NCBI GenBank assembly: GCA_020049495.1 | Contig: JAIFKU010000110.1 | Location: 1-33,791 of the forward strand | DNA: 33,791 bases | From: Accumulibacter sp. | GTDB taxonomy: Bacteria > Pseudomonadota > Gammaproteobacteria > Burkholderiales > Rhodocyclaceae | Direction: 5' to 3' | Shown here: positions 1-8,348 of the stretch, one piece after another | Position numbering within the stretch: the stretch's first letter is position 1 | How the letters are laid out: each line of letters starts with the position of its first letter | The notes under the pieces: generated by a model | What the model was told of the DNA's origin: nothing | The model's database searches: none | Seen by the model: only the letters and a program-made list of their open reading frames with translations | Position numbers and translations under genes: made by a program

Positions 1-1991
1 ATGCGGCGGTAGGACTCGACCACGCGCTTGAGGATTTCGTCCGAGATCGACAGTTCGCCCGAGTAGTCGGTGGCGGCGGTCCACAGGCGCAGGATGTCGG
101 CGCCGAGGGTGTCGGAAACCTTTTGCGGGGCGATGACGTTGCCCTTTGATTTCGACATCTTCAGCCCCTTGCCGTCGACGACGAAGCCGTGTGTCAGCAG
201 CGCTTTGTACGGTGCGCGGCCGTCGATGGCGCAGCCGGTGAGCAGCGAACTCTGGAACCAGCCGCGATGCTGGTCGGAGCCTTCGAGGTAAAGGTCGGCC
301 GGGTACACGCTCTGGGCGGCATGCGAGCCGCGCAGGACGCTTGAGTGGGTGACCCCGGAGTCGAACCAGACATCGAGCGTGTCGCTCATCTTACGGTACT
401 GGGCCGTTTCCTCGCCGAGCAGTTCCTTCGCATCAAGAGAGAACCAGGCTTCGATGCCGGCCTGCTCGACACGCCGTGCGACGGCCTCGATCAGTTCCGG
501 TGTGCGCGGATGCAAGGCGCCGGTTTCCTTGTGCAGGAAGAAGGGGATAGGCACGCCCCAGTTGCGCTGGCGCGAAACGCACCAGTCGGGACGGGTCTTC
601 ATCATGGCCTCGAGCCGTGCGCGTCCCCAGGCCGGGAAGAACTGCGTTTCGTCGACGGCACGTTCGGCGATCCAGCGTAGCGTCGCGGCGTCTTCCTTGT
701 CCTTGTGATCCATGCCGACGAACCACTGCGTGGTGGCGCGGAAGATGATCGGCGTCTTGTGCCGCCAGCAATGCGGGTAGCTGTGCGTGATGCGCTCGTG
801 CTTGAGCAGCCGTCCCCTGGCTTCGAGTTCCTGCAGGACCAGCGGGTTGGCTTCCCAGACCGTCTTGCCGGCCAACGGCGAGACTGACATGGCCGGTGTA
901 TTGGCCAGGAACCGGCCGTCGTCGCCGACCGGGTTGATGACCGGCAGGCCATAGACCTTGCCGATCTGGTAGTCGTCTGCACCGTGTGCCGGGGCGGTGT
1001 GTACGAGGCCGGTACCGGCTTCGAGGGTGACGTGCGTGCCGCAGATGATGGAGACGTCGCGTTCCTGGAAGGGATGCCTGAGTAGCACGTGTTCAAGGGC
1101 TTTGCCTTTGGCGCTGCCGATCACCGTGCCTTCGAGTGCATAACGCTTGAGGCAGGCGTCGGCCAGTTCGCGCACCAGAATCAGCGAGCCTCTGGGCGTG
1201 TCGATCAGGTCGTAGTCGAATTCGGGGTGGGCACTCACCGCCTCGTTGGCCGGTAGCGTCCACGGGGTGGTCGTCCAGATCACGGCGAAAGCCGGCGCGC
1301 GCAGGTGCGTCAGGCCAAAAGCCCGGGCTAGCTTTTCGGCATGGTTGGGATGCACCTCGAAAGCGACGTCGATGGCCGGCGAGTTCTTGTCCTCATGCTC
1401 GACTTCGGCTTCGGCCAGCGCCGAGCCGCAGTCCAGGCACCAGTTGACCGGTTTCAGCCCCTGATAGAGGTAGCCTTTTTCCAGAATTCTGCCCAGCGAA
1501 CGGATCTCGTCGGCTTCGGTCTTGAAGGCCATCGTCAGGTAGGGGTTATCCCATTCGCCAAGGATGCCGAGGCGGATGAAGTCTTTTTTCTGCCGTTCGA
1601 CCTGCTCGCCGGCAAAAGCGCGGCACAGAGCTCGCACCTTGTCGCCGGCAATGTGCTTGCCGTGCAGTTTCTCGATCTGGTGTTCGATCGGCAGGCCGTG
1701 GCAGTCCCAGCCGGGCACGTAAGGCGCGTCGAAACCGGCCAGCGTCTTCGAGCGCACGATGATGTCCTTGAGAATCTTGTTGACCGCGTGCCCGATGTGG
1801 ATGTCGCCGTTGGCGTAGGGCGGGCCGTCATGCAGCACGAAACGCGGGCGACCCCTGGAGACCTCGCGAATCTGCTCGTAAAGTTTTTCTGCCTGCCAGG
1901 CCGCAACCCACTGCGGTTCGCGTTTGGCAAGGTCGCCACGCATTGGGAAAGGCGTGTCGGTAAGATTAAGCGTGTTTTTGTAGTCAGTCAT
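1..1991 (-). CDS. ileS: Isoleucyl-tRNA synthetase, 3' end cut by window edge
   Basis: Charges tRNA-Ile with isoleucine in the cytoplasm. The frame opens at an ATG at 1989-1991 ([20 protein letters not shown]) and stays open to position 1, giving 663 codons of a protein usually near 930 residues; the C-terminal anticodon-binding part and zinc motif lie outside. The class I signature HIGH sits in [15 protein letters not shown] near 1785-1820, and the KMSKS loop is encoded at 147-161, followed by [16 protein letters not shown]. The last visible residues ([16 protein letters not shown]) are typical of IleS. The upstream neighbour on the same strand is ribF, the usual betaproteobacterial order (ribF-ileS-lspA), but an insert separates them. 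A GGTGG stretch about 11 bases before the ATG is the only ribosome-binding candidate. Confidence 0.97.
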   Translation of the reverse strand, partial: MTDYKNTLNLTDTPFPMRGDLAKREPQWVAAWQAEKLYEQIREVSRGRPRFVLHDGPPYANGDIHIGHAVNKILKDIIVRSKTLAGFDAPYVPGWDCHGLPIEHQIEKLHGKHIAGDKVRALCRAFAGEQVERQKKDFIRLGILGEWDNPYLTMAFKTEADEIRSLGRILEKGYLYQGLKPVNWCLDCGSALAEAEVEHEDKNSPAIDVAFEVHPNHAEKLARAFGLTHLRAPAFAVIWTTTPWTLPANEAVSAHPEFDYDLIDTPRGSLILVRELADACLKRYALEGTVIGSAKGKALEHVLLRHPFQERDVSIICGTHVTLEAGTGLVHTAPAHGADDYQIGKVYGLPVINPVGDDGRFLANTPAMSVSPLAGKTVWEANPLVLQELEARGRLLKHERITHSYPHCWRHKTPIIFRATTQWFVGMDHKDKEDAATLRWIAERAVDETQFFPAWGRARLEAMMKTRPDWCVSRQRNWGVPIPFFLHKETGALHPRTPELIEAVARRVEQAGIEAWFSLDAKELLGEETAQYRKMSDTLDVWFDSGVTHSSVLRGSHAAQSVYPADLYLEGSDQHRGWFQSSLLTGCAIDGRAPYKALLTHGFVVDGKGLKMSKSKGNVIAPQKVSDTLGADILRLWTAATDYSGELSISDEILKRVVESYRR

Positions 1992-2001
1992 TTTTTAACG
2001 T

Positions 2002-2040
2002 CCACCGCAAAGGCGCAAAGGGGCAAAGAATTCGCAAAGG
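2002..2040 (+). repeat. Left inverted repeat of insert, with CGCAAAGG octamers
   Basis: CCACCGCAAAGGCGCAAAGG at 2002-2021 matches 17 of 20 bases of the reverse complement of 2696-2715. Inside it the octamer CGCAAAGG occurs at 2006 and 2014, and again at 2033 after a degenerate copy. The repeat starts 11 bases upstream of the ileS start codon. I recall similar accgcagaggc-type stretches beside GxxExxY-family genes in other bacteria, but cannot check that here. Confidence 0.6.
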
Positions 2041-2205
2041 CTAAAGTCCATTTGCGATTCGTTTGATAACTTTGTGCAGTACTTCAACATTGAAAATTAG
2101 TGCCATATGCAAATCGAGCCTGCGAAATGCCAATTCCTTGGCCAAGACTGACCAGTTCGGCAATCTTGACAAAGGCCGGAATATGAAGCTCGTACTCAAT
2201 AGATT
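2041..2205 (-). pseudogene. Decayed ORF resembling the C-terminus of a GxxExxY-family protein
   Basis: On the minus strand a frame ends at a TAG (2041-2043) with the residues MALIFNVEVLHKVIKRIANGL. This resembles the usual GxxExxY ending, in which a hydrophobic LLINF-type strand precedes a G/V-I-K/T-R-I-V-N-G-L tail. The frame continues upstream without a convincing family N-terminus or start codon. A second minus-strand frame reads VESIEYELHIPAFVKIAELVSLG just upstream, as expected of a frameshifted remnant. The reading is from memory of the family and is tentative; it may be non-coding. It lies within the inverted-repeat-bracketed insert between ribF and ileS. Confidence 0.3.
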
Positions 2206-2259
2206 CAACAACGCCCCTTGGGACTAGTAGGTAGTCATGCTGAAACGCATGGATAAACT

Positions 2260-2285
2260 GTCATTCCGGCGAAGGCCGGAATGAC
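2260..2285. repeat. Perfect 11-bp palindromic hairpin (REP-like)
   Basis: GTCATTCCGGC at 2260-2270 pairs perfectly with GCCGGAATGAC at 2275-2285 across a GAAG loop. Very similar palindromes are scattered between genes in many proteobacteria. It lies downstream of the antitoxin-like gene; without a T-tract it is not a clear terminator. Confidence 0.6.
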
Positions 2286-2322
2286 GACGCTTTGTATCGA
2301 TCTGTTTAATCATGACTAGTTG

Positions 2323-2649
2323 CTAAGTCACTATTTCTACGACCCTCACATCAAACATTACCTTTAACCAATTCCTGATTGCGCCAAAAATAGTTGCCAG
2401 GTTGTCCATACTGGGATTCCCTTTAGGCGACAGCATTCGGTGCAGACTCTTACTCGGTTTATGGGTTAATTCGGCAAGGCTCTCAAACCCAACCGTCGTA
2501 TTCACGAGGTCGCGAAGGATGAGACGTGCTGCGTCGGGCTCTCCGCTGAGAAAAAAGGTGGCCGCTTCGTCAAGAAGTGCCTTGGCAAATGCCGGATCGC
2601 GCTTAACGCGTTCGACAACAGTTTGTTTGAAATCCCGGGTAAGCGTCAT
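2323..2649 (-). CDS. Orphan HigA-like antitoxin / helix-turn-helix DNA-binding protein
   Basis: A 108-residue protein of the small XRE-like regulator group that acts as antidote in type II toxin-antitoxin modules. The N-terminal half (LTRDFKQTVVERVKRDPAFAK) is helical; the helix-turn-helix is around residues 55-90, with SLAELTHKPSKSLHRMLSPKGNPSMDNL as the recognisable core. No RelE/HigB-type toxin is visible on either side: upstream is ribF, whose stop overlaps this start by 4 bases (ATGA), and downstream is a decayed ORF. It may therefore be a solitary antitoxin, a toxin-loss remnant or a plain regulator. Translation would be coupled to ribF. It sits inside the inverted-repeat insert, so it was probably brought there. 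Confidence 0.75.
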   Translation of the reverse strand: MTLTRDFKQTVVERVKRDPAFAKALLDEAATFFLSGEPDAARLILRDLVNTTVGFESLAELTHKPSKSLHRMLSPKGNPSMDNLATIFGAIRNWLKVMFDVRVVEIVT

Positions 2650-3629
2650 GCTTTCTTCCTTGCCTTGAACTCATCATGAGATTTTTTCTGCGTCACCTCT
2701 GAGCCTCTGCGGTGGAAATAAGATTTTCCTTCTGCCACATCTGCAGCAATCTGCGTCTTCAACGCCTCGAAATCAGGGAAGTGTACTTCGTTTCTCAGTT
2801 TGTGCAGGAAACGGATATTCAGGTGCCTGCCGTAGATGTCAGTGGAGAAATCAAACAGATGCACTTCGAGGATGGGTCGTGGCAGCGTATTTGCACTCGG
2901 GCGAATACCCAGATTTGCAACGCCCTGGTACGGCTCGCCGTCCAGCCCACGTACCTCGACGGCGAACACGCCGAGTAATGGCGGATTGCTATGCTTGATG
3001 CGGATATTGGCCGTGGCAAATCCGAGTTGCCGTCCCATCCGGTCACCGCGCACCACACGACCGTCGATTGAATAGGGGCGACCGAGCAGGGCGGCGGCGT
3101 GCTCCATTTCCCCGGCGGCGAGCGCTGAACGTACGGCCGAACTCGAGACCCGCTCGCCGGCAAGCGTCACGCTGTGCATGGCTTCAACCTGAAAGCCATG
3201 ACGTTCTCCAGCCGCGCGCAGCAGCGCAAAATTGCCCCGGCGACCGGCGCCGAAGCAGAAATCGTCGCCGATGATCAGGTGTCTGACACGCAGTTGAGCT
3301 ATCAGGAGGCGTTCGATGAATTCTTCGGCCGACAGTGCGGCGAAGCGGGTGTTGAAGTGGCACACGTAAACCAGTTTCACGCCGTCGTCGGCGATCAATT
3401 CCAGCTTTTCGCGCAGCGTTGACAGGCGCGTCGGCGCCGATTCGGGGGCAAAGAACTCACGCGGATGGGGTTCGAAGGTCAGGACCGTCGGCAGCAGGTT
3501 TTCGCGCACGGCGATTTCGTTCAGTCGCGTGAGCAGCGCTCGATGGCCAAGATGCACACCATCGAAATTGCCGATGGTGAGAACGGTGGGGTTGGGCGCT
3601 ACGTGGGAAAAGCCGCGATAAACGAGCAT
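2646..3629 (-). CDS. ribF: Bifunctional riboflavin kinase / FAD synthetase
   Basis: Makes FMN from riboflavin and then FAD from FMN. 327 residues from the ATG at 3627-3629. An upstream TTG at 3650 would add seven residues (MFRRLLL) but is less likely. The N-terminal nucleotidyltransferase half has GNFDGVHLGH at residues 20-29 and IGDDFCFGAGRRGN; SSSAVR follows. The C-terminal flavokinase half shows GRPYSIDGRVVRGDRMGRQLGFATANI and GVANLGIRPS. The normal family ending (ADVAEGKSYF) is followed by 22 basic residues, HRRGSEVTQKK and onward, encoded by the right inverted repeat of the neighbouring insert. ribF upstream of ileS is the conserved order. The stop overlaps the antitoxin-like start by ATGA. 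Confidence 0.96.
   Translation of the reverse strand: MLVYRGFSHVAPNPTVLTIGNFDGVHLGHRALLTRLNEIAVRENLLPTVLTFEPHPREFFAPESAPTRLSTLREKLELIADDGVKLVYVCHFNTRFAALSAEEFIERLLIAQLRVRHLIIGDDFCFGAGRRGNFALLRAAGERHGFQVEAMHSVTLAGERVSSSAVRSALAAGEMEHAAALLGRPYSIDGRVVRGDRMGRQLGFATANIRIKHSNPPLLGVFAVEVRGLDGEPYQGVANLGIRPSANTLPRPILEVHLFDFSTDIYGRHLNIRFLHKLRNEVHFPDFEALKTQIAADVAEGKSYFHRRGSEVTQKKSHDEFKARKKA
2696..2715 (-). repeat. Right inverted repeat of insert, inside the ribF 3' end
   Basis: Read on the minus strand this is CCACCGCAGAGGCTCAGAGG, the partner of 2002-2021 (three mismatches in 20). It is translated as part of RibF (HRRGSE), so the insert begins within the former end of ribF. Together the two repeats enclose about 714 bp. 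Confidence 0.6.
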
Positions 3630-3662
3630 TAGAAGGAGGCGCCGGAACAATACGGGAAAAAG

Positions 3663-3685
3663 CCTGAATTATAAAGGTTTTCAGG
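3663..3685 (-). promoter_or_regulatory. Probable ribF promoter -10 inside an inverted repeat
   Basis: The minus strand reads TATAAT at 3673-3668, a perfect -10, 39 bases upstream of the ribF ATG. No good -35 is seen at 16-18 bp spacing. The hexamers CCTGAA (3663-3668) and TTCAGG (3680-3685) form a 6-bp inverted repeat around the -10, which could be an operator or chance. Confidence 0.45.
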
Positions 3686-3879
3686 GGATTTTGCCGCTTG
3701 CCGGCGCGTTCAGGGCGATTGCATTTGCCTCTCCATGGCGGATTCTGAAATTCGAAATGATTGCTCACGCAGGCATGACTAAAGCCGTGTGCGCTGGAAC
3801 TGTCTTATACTCTTTGTCGTCAGAGGGCGCGGGCGGGAGTTGGCGCCTTTTTCTTTCCGCGACGGGGAACTGGGCGCTA

Positions 3880-6270
3880 ATGGGTCAGGAGCATTGTTAT
3901 CACTGCGGGTTGCCGGTTCCGGCCACTGTCGATCTGTCGGTAAGCATCGACGGGCAGGCGCGCGCCATGTGCTGCGTCGGCTGTCAGTCCGTGACGCAGG
4001 CGATTGTCGATAACGGACTGGCCGACTATTACCGTAACCGGGATGCGCTTCCGGATTCGCCGCGCGAGGCCCTGCCCGACATTCTCGATGGGCTGAAGCT
4101 CTATGATCATGCGGATTTCCAGAAGAGTTTCGTGCGCCGGCTTGGTGCAAGCGAGCGCGAAGCCTCGTTGATCATCGAGGGCATCACTTGTGCCGCCTGC
4201 ATCTGGCTCAACGAACAGCACATGGCGAAACTTCCGGGCGTCGTCGGCGTCGAGATCAACTACGCCACACGGCGGGCCCGTGTGCGCTGGGATGAGACCC
4301 GGATCAGGCTTTCCGACATTCTCGCAGCCATCGTTGCCATCGGCTATCGCGCCTATCCCTACGATGCGGCAAAGAGTGAGGAAGTGGCCGGCAGGGAGCG
4401 ACGCAGCGCACTGTGGCGGGTGTTCGTGGCCGGTTTCGGCATGATGCAGGTGATGATGTACGCCATACCGGCCTATATTGCCGGCCCGGGCGACATGGCG
4501 CCTGATATTGAAGCGCTGTTGCGCTGGGCGAGCCTGCTGCTGACCCTCCCGGTTGTCCTGTATTCGGCCGCACCCTTTTTTCGTGCGGCATGGACGTTCC
4601 GGTGGCGCTCGGCATCGGTGCGGCCTTCGCGGCCAGCGTGTGGGCGACCGTGACGGCCAGTGGCGCGGTGTATTTCGATTCGGTCGCCATGTTTGTCTTC
4701 TTCCTGCTCGGCGGGCGTTTTCTTGAGATGAGCGCGCGCCAGCGCGCCGTGAGCATCACCGAGTCGCTGGCCAAGCTGGTGCCGGCACTGGCTGTTCGCG
4801 TCGCGGGTTATCCGCAGGAGCGTTCGCTTGAGCAGGTCATGGCGGCTGCACTTGAGCCCGGCGATATCGTGCTGGTCAAGCCGGGCGAAACCATCCCGGC
4901 TGACGGCTGCGTGATCGAGGGACTCAGTTGTGCGAACGAGGCCCTGCTCAGCGGTGAAAGTGCGCCGGTGGCCAAGTCGCCCGGTTCGCCGGTGACCGGT
5001 GGTGCGCTCAATGTGGAAAGCCCTCTGATTATCAGGGTCGAGCAGGTGGGCGAGGGCACGCGGCTGTCGGCGATCATCCGTCTGATGGAGCGTGCAGCGA
5101 TGGAAAAGCCGCGCATTGTCGAACTGGCTGACCGGATTGCCTCGCGCTTTATTCTGTCCTTGCTGTTGATCGCCGCCCTTGTTGCTGTAGTGTGGTGGGT
5201 CATTGATCCGGCCAAAGCCTTGTGGATTACCGTTTCCGTGCTGGTGGTGACCTGCCCCTGCGCACTGTCTCTGGCTACCCCGATTGCCCTGACCATCGCC
5301 AGCGGCACCATGGCGCGCGCCGGTCTGCTGGTGACGCGCGGCCACGCCATCGAGACCCTGGCGCGGGCGACGCACTTCGTTTTTGACAAGACGGGAACGC
5401 TGACCACCGGCCAGATGAAACTGCTCGACGTATTGCCGCTGGGTGAACTCGACGCGGTGGCCTGTCTGCGCATTGCCGCAGCAATCGAACAAGTGTCCGA
5501 ACATCCGCTCGGAACGGCGCTGCGCCAGGCAGCGGCCGGCCAGGTTCTGCCTGCACTGGCTGAAATTTCAAATCAGCCGGGCAGCGGGATGAGCGCCGTT
5601 TTCGAGGGCAGAAGTGTCCGCGTCGGGCGCCCGGACTTTGTCGCGGCCCTGCATGCCCAGCCCTTGCCGGAGGCGGCGCGCGCATTTGCCGCGCACAGTG
5701 ATACCGTGATCGCCCTCGGCGATGTGTCCGGCTGGCTGGCACTGTTTCGCTTCGCTGACGAAATCCGGCCTCAGGCCGCGACCATGGTCGCTACCTTGCG
5801 TGCCGACGGTCGGCACGTCGTGCTGCTGACCGGTGACGCCGAATCGGTCGCCGCCAGGGTGGCGCAGACATTGGGCATCAGCGATGGGCAAGCACGAATA
5901 CGTCAGTCGTCTGCAAGCCGCCGGGGCCATCGTGGCGATGGTCGGCGATGGCGTCAATGACGCCCCCGTACTGGCCCAGGCGCAGGTCTCGATGGCCATG
6001 GGCGGGGGGTCGCATCTGGCGCGCACGCAGGCTGATCTGGTCCTGTTGTCGGAGAATCTCGATCACCTGTGCCGGGGTTTCCTGGTCGCTCGCCGTTGCT
6101 TGCGCGTGATCCGGCAAAATCTGCTGTGGGCCTTTGCCTATAATCTTGTTGCGCTGCCCCTGGCCATGACCGGCTGGGTCACGCCATGGATTGCCGGCAT
6201 CGGCATGTCAGGAAGTTCGCTGCTGGTCGTGCTGAACTCGCTGCGGCTGCAGAAATTCGAGGAGAACTGA
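3880..6270 (+). pseudogene. ccoI: Copper-exporting P-type ATPase CcoI (FixI), broken by two frameshifting deletions
   Basis: CcoI/FixI pumps copper across the inner membrane for CuB insertion into cbb3 oxidase. The reading starts at ATG 3880 (MGQEHCYHCGLPVP), with the family's N-terminal cysteine region (CCVGC) and the metal-binding GITCAACIW. The frame is lost at 4587-4593, where APFFRAAW runs straight into MDVPVALG: the conserved linker (normally W-RDL-x-x-R-x-x-G-M) is missing and the frame moves by one. The middle piece has LLSGES, the ion-site CPC in VTCPCALSLATP, and DKTGTLT. At 5882-5887 LGISD jumps to MGKHEYV, and the last piece has MVGDGVNDAPVLAQAQ plus the final membrane helices. 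Total length is about 800 residues once the gaps are allowed for. A TATACT at 3806-3811 may be the -10. ccoS follows 6 bases after the stop. Confidence 0.85.
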
Positions 6271-6276
6271 TTCCTT

Positions 6277-6480
6277 ATGGAGATTCTTTACCTGCTGATC
6301 CCGCTCTCGGTGGTGCTGGTTTTCCTGATCGGAATCGCCTTCTGGTGGTCGCTGCGCAACGGCCAGTTTGAAGACATGGAAGGGCCGGGCTACCGGGTCC
6401 TGATGGACGATGACCGGGCGCAGAAGAAACCTGCGCAGAAGGTTGCCGATGAAGGGCAGGAGCCAGCGGCAAACGAGTAA
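6277..6480 (+). CDS. ccoS: cbb3-type cytochrome oxidase assembly protein CcoS
   Basis: A 67-residue single-pass membrane protein needed for haem and copper cofactor insertion into cbb3 oxidase. The start MEILYLLIPLSVVLVFLIGIA is the membrane helix, followed by the family signature FWWSLRNGQFEDMEGPGYRVLMDDD. The tail is charged and Lys/Glu-rich. It starts 6 bases after ccoI and was probably co-transcribed with it; the ccoI lesions do not touch it, but polar effects are possible. Confidence 0.93.
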   Translation: MEILYLLIPLSVVLVFLIGIAFWWSLRNGQFEDMEGPGYRVLMDDDRAQKKPAQKVADEGQEPAANE

Positions 6481-6491
6481 ACGCTGACTGC

Positions 6492-6552
6492 TGTGGGTCG
6501 GGCTTCAGCCCGACAAGCAAATGCAGCGCATCGGCCTGAAGGCCGACCCACA
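6492..6552. repeat. Twin-hairpin REP/BIME-like element after ccoS
   Basis: An outer stem, TGTGGGTCGG (6492-6501) with CCGACCCACA (6543-6552), encloses or competes with two inner hairpins. These are GTCGGGCT-TC-AGCCCGAC (6497-6514, perfect 8 bp) and TCGGCC-TGAA-GGCCGA (6531-6546, perfect 6 bp). The layout resembles the paired palindromes left by REP-associated elements. It may also slow or stop transcription between ccoS and ccoN, though it has no T-tract. The rest of the 6481-6905 gap holds two FNR boxes, a hairpin at 6747-6778 and the ccoN ribosome-binding site; no gene is seen there. Confidence 0.65.
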
Positions 6553-6599
6553 ATGACTTCGAAACCCGGGAGGGGATTCTAGTGTGCTTGCTGAAAGAT

Positions 6600-6613
6600 T
6601 TGATATAGATCAA
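6600..6613. promoter_or_regulatory. FNR/ANR box, distal
   Basis: TTGATATAGATCAA matches the FNR/ANR consensus TTGAT-N4-ATCAA in all fixed positions. Its centre is about 300 bp upstream of ccoN. It may drive an upstream start site or act jointly with the proximal box; possible -10 hexamers (TTTAAG at 6639, CATTAT at 6645) are weak. Confidence 0.75.
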
Positions 6614-6705
6614 TGAACAAATATTTGCCTTGCCGGGATTTAAGCATTATGTTACGTGACAGCGAGCAAATAGATGTGCTGATTTGACGATTTCAACTTG
6701 ACGAA

Positions 6706-6719
6706 TTGATGTTGATCAA
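6706..6719. promoter_or_regulatory. FNR/ANR box, proximal to ccoN
   Basis: TTGATGTTGATCAA is a second perfect FNR/ANR site, about 106 bp downstream of the first and 187 bp before the ccoN ATG. A class II FNR promoter would place the transcript start near 6754, leaving a leader of about 150 nt. This fits the usual low-oxygen induction of cbb3 oxidase operons. Confidence 0.82.
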
Positions 6720-6746
6720 TCAAGATTGCCTAATACCATCGTTTGT

Positions 6747-6778
6747 AGAGGGGTTGTTGTAATGCTTCAACAACCTCT
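6747..6778 (+). other. Hairpin in the probable ccoN leader
   Basis: AGAGG-gg-TTGTTG pairs with CAACAACCTCT (6768-6778) with a two-base bulge and an eight-base loop. It lies at or just after the start site expected from the proximal FNR box. It could affect mRNA stability; no direct evidence of function. Confidence 0.35.
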
Positions 6779-6905
6779 GCATTTTGGTAGACCATCGTCA
6801 AGTTGACGGCCCGTCGGCTAGTCGTTAGTCTGCTTCTGAAGCTGGCTTGGTGAAATGTCTGCAAGCATTGTAAACCGGTTCTTTCGATAATTATGAGGTG
6901 GGTCC

Positions 6906-8330
6906 ATGTCGGAAATTCAGTCTGCATATAACTACAAGGTTGTGCGGCAATTTACCGTAATGTCCGTGATCTGGGGCATCGTCGGCATGCTGGTCGGGGT
7001 GATCATCGCCGCGCAACTGGTCTGGCCTGAGCTGAATCTGGGCTTTCTGCACTTCGGGCGCCTGCGTCCCCTGCATACCAACGCGGTGATCTTTGCCTTT
7101 GGCGGCTGCGCGCTGATGGGGAGTTCCTTCTACGTGGTGCAGCGTACCTGCCATACGCGGATATTCTCGGATGCGCTGGCGTCCTTCGTCTTCTGGGGCT
7201 GGCAAGTGGTCATTCTCCTGGCCGCCATCACCCTGCCGCTGGGTTTTACTCAGGGCAAGGAATACGCCGAGCTCGAATGGCCGATCGACATCCTGATCGC
7301 CGTCGTCTGGGTCGCTTATGCGATCGTTTTCTTCGGCACGATCTTCAAGCGCAAGGTGACGCACATCTATGTCGCCAACTGGTTCTACGGCAGCTTCATC
7401 CTGGCCGTTGCGCTCCTGCACATCGTCAATAGTGCGGCGATTCCGGTGTCGCTGACCAAGTCCTACTCGGCCTACGCCGGGGTGCAGGATGCGATGGTTC
7501 AGTGGTGGTACGGCCACAACGCCGTGGGTTTCTTCCTGACGGCCGGCTTCCTTGGCATGATGTACTACTTCGTTCCGAAGCAGGCCGAGCGTCCGGTGTA
7601 TTCGTACCGGCTGTCGGTCGTGCATTTCTGGGCGCTGATCTTCACCTACATGTGGGCCGGTCCGCACCACCTGCACTACACGGCGCTGCCCGACTGGACG
7701 CAATCGGTCGGCATGATCTTTTCGCTGATCCTGCTGGCACCGTCGTGGGGCGGCATGATCAACGGCATCATGACGCTGTCGGGGGCCTGGCACAAGTTGC
7801 GCGATGATCCGATCCTTAAGTTCCTGATTACCTCGCTTTCGTTCTACGGCATGTCCACCTTCGAAGGTCCGATGATGTCGATCAAGACGGTCAATGCGCT
7901 GTCGCATTACACCGACTGGACTGTCGGTCACGTACATTCAGGGGCCTTGGGCTGGGTGGCGATGGTGTCGATCGGGACTATCTACTACCTTCTACCGCGT
8001 CTCTTCGGCAAGCCGGAAATGCATAGCGTCAAGTTGATTACCGTGCATTTCTGGGTGGCTACGATTGGTGTCGTGCTTTACATTGCCTCAATGTGGATCG
8101 CCGGCGTGATGCAGGGTCTGATGTGGCGGACGGTCAATGCCGATGGCACGCTGGCTTACAGTTTCGTCGAATCGGTCAAGGTGTCGTACCCGTTCTGGGG
8201 TATCCGTTTGCTGGGCGGGGTACTTTTCCTTTCAGGTATGCTGATCATGGCCTACAACATGTTCAAGACGATGGCCGGTGGCAGCACGGTAGATGCGCCC
8301 GTGCTGGTTCCTGCCGGTCAACACGCATAA
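6906..8330 (+). CDS. ccoN: cbb3-type cytochrome c oxidase subunit I
   Basis: The catalytic membrane subunit of the high-affinity cbb3 oxidase; it reduces O2 at the haem b3-CuB centre and pumps protons. 474 residues, the usual length, with about 12 membrane helices. Expected ligands are all visible: His57 (RPLHTN) and His344 for low-spin haem b, His342 for haem b3 (VGHVHSG), and His204 (WWYGHN), His254 and His255 (GPHHLHY) for CuB. The family pattern of [18 protein letters not shown] is intact. A strong ribosome-binding site (GAGGTGGG) precedes the ATG. It is first in ccoNOQP, under two FNR boxes. Confidence 0.98.
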   Translation: MSEIQSAYNYKVVRQFTVMSVIWGIVGMLVGVIIAAQLVWPELNLGFLHFGRLRPLHTNAVIFAFGGCALMGSSFYVVQRTCHTRIFSDALASFVFWGWQVVILLAAITLPLGFTQGKEYAELEWPIDILIAVVWVAYAIVFFGTIFKRKVTHIYVANWFYGSFILAVALLHIVNSAAIPVSLTKSYSAYAGVQDAMVQWWYGHNAVGFFLTAGFLGMMYYFVPKQAERPVYSYRLSVVHFWALIFTYMWAGPHHLHYTALPDWTQSVGMIFSLILLAPSWGGMINGIMTLSGAWHKLRDDPILKFLITSLSFYGMSTFEGPMMSIKTVNALSHYTDWTVGHVHSGALGWVAMVSIGTIYYLLPRLFGKPEMHSVKLITVHFWVATIGVVLYIASMWIAGVMQGLMWRTVNADGTLAYSFVESVKVSYPFWGIRLLGGVLFLSGMLIMAYNMFKTMAGGSTVDAPVLVPAGQHA

Positions 8331-8348
8331 CGGGGAGGCTTCGATAAA

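Noticed and set aside
4590-5960. Programmed ribosomal frameshifting as the explanation for the ccoI frames
   Set aside because: Conserved residues are missing at both junctions, so bases were lost; recoding would keep them. No slippery heptamer lies at the junctions.
6891-7937. 348-residue open frame antisense to ccoN
   Set aside because: His/Arg/Gln-rich shadow of the ccoN codons; ccoN ligands are all intact on the plus strand.
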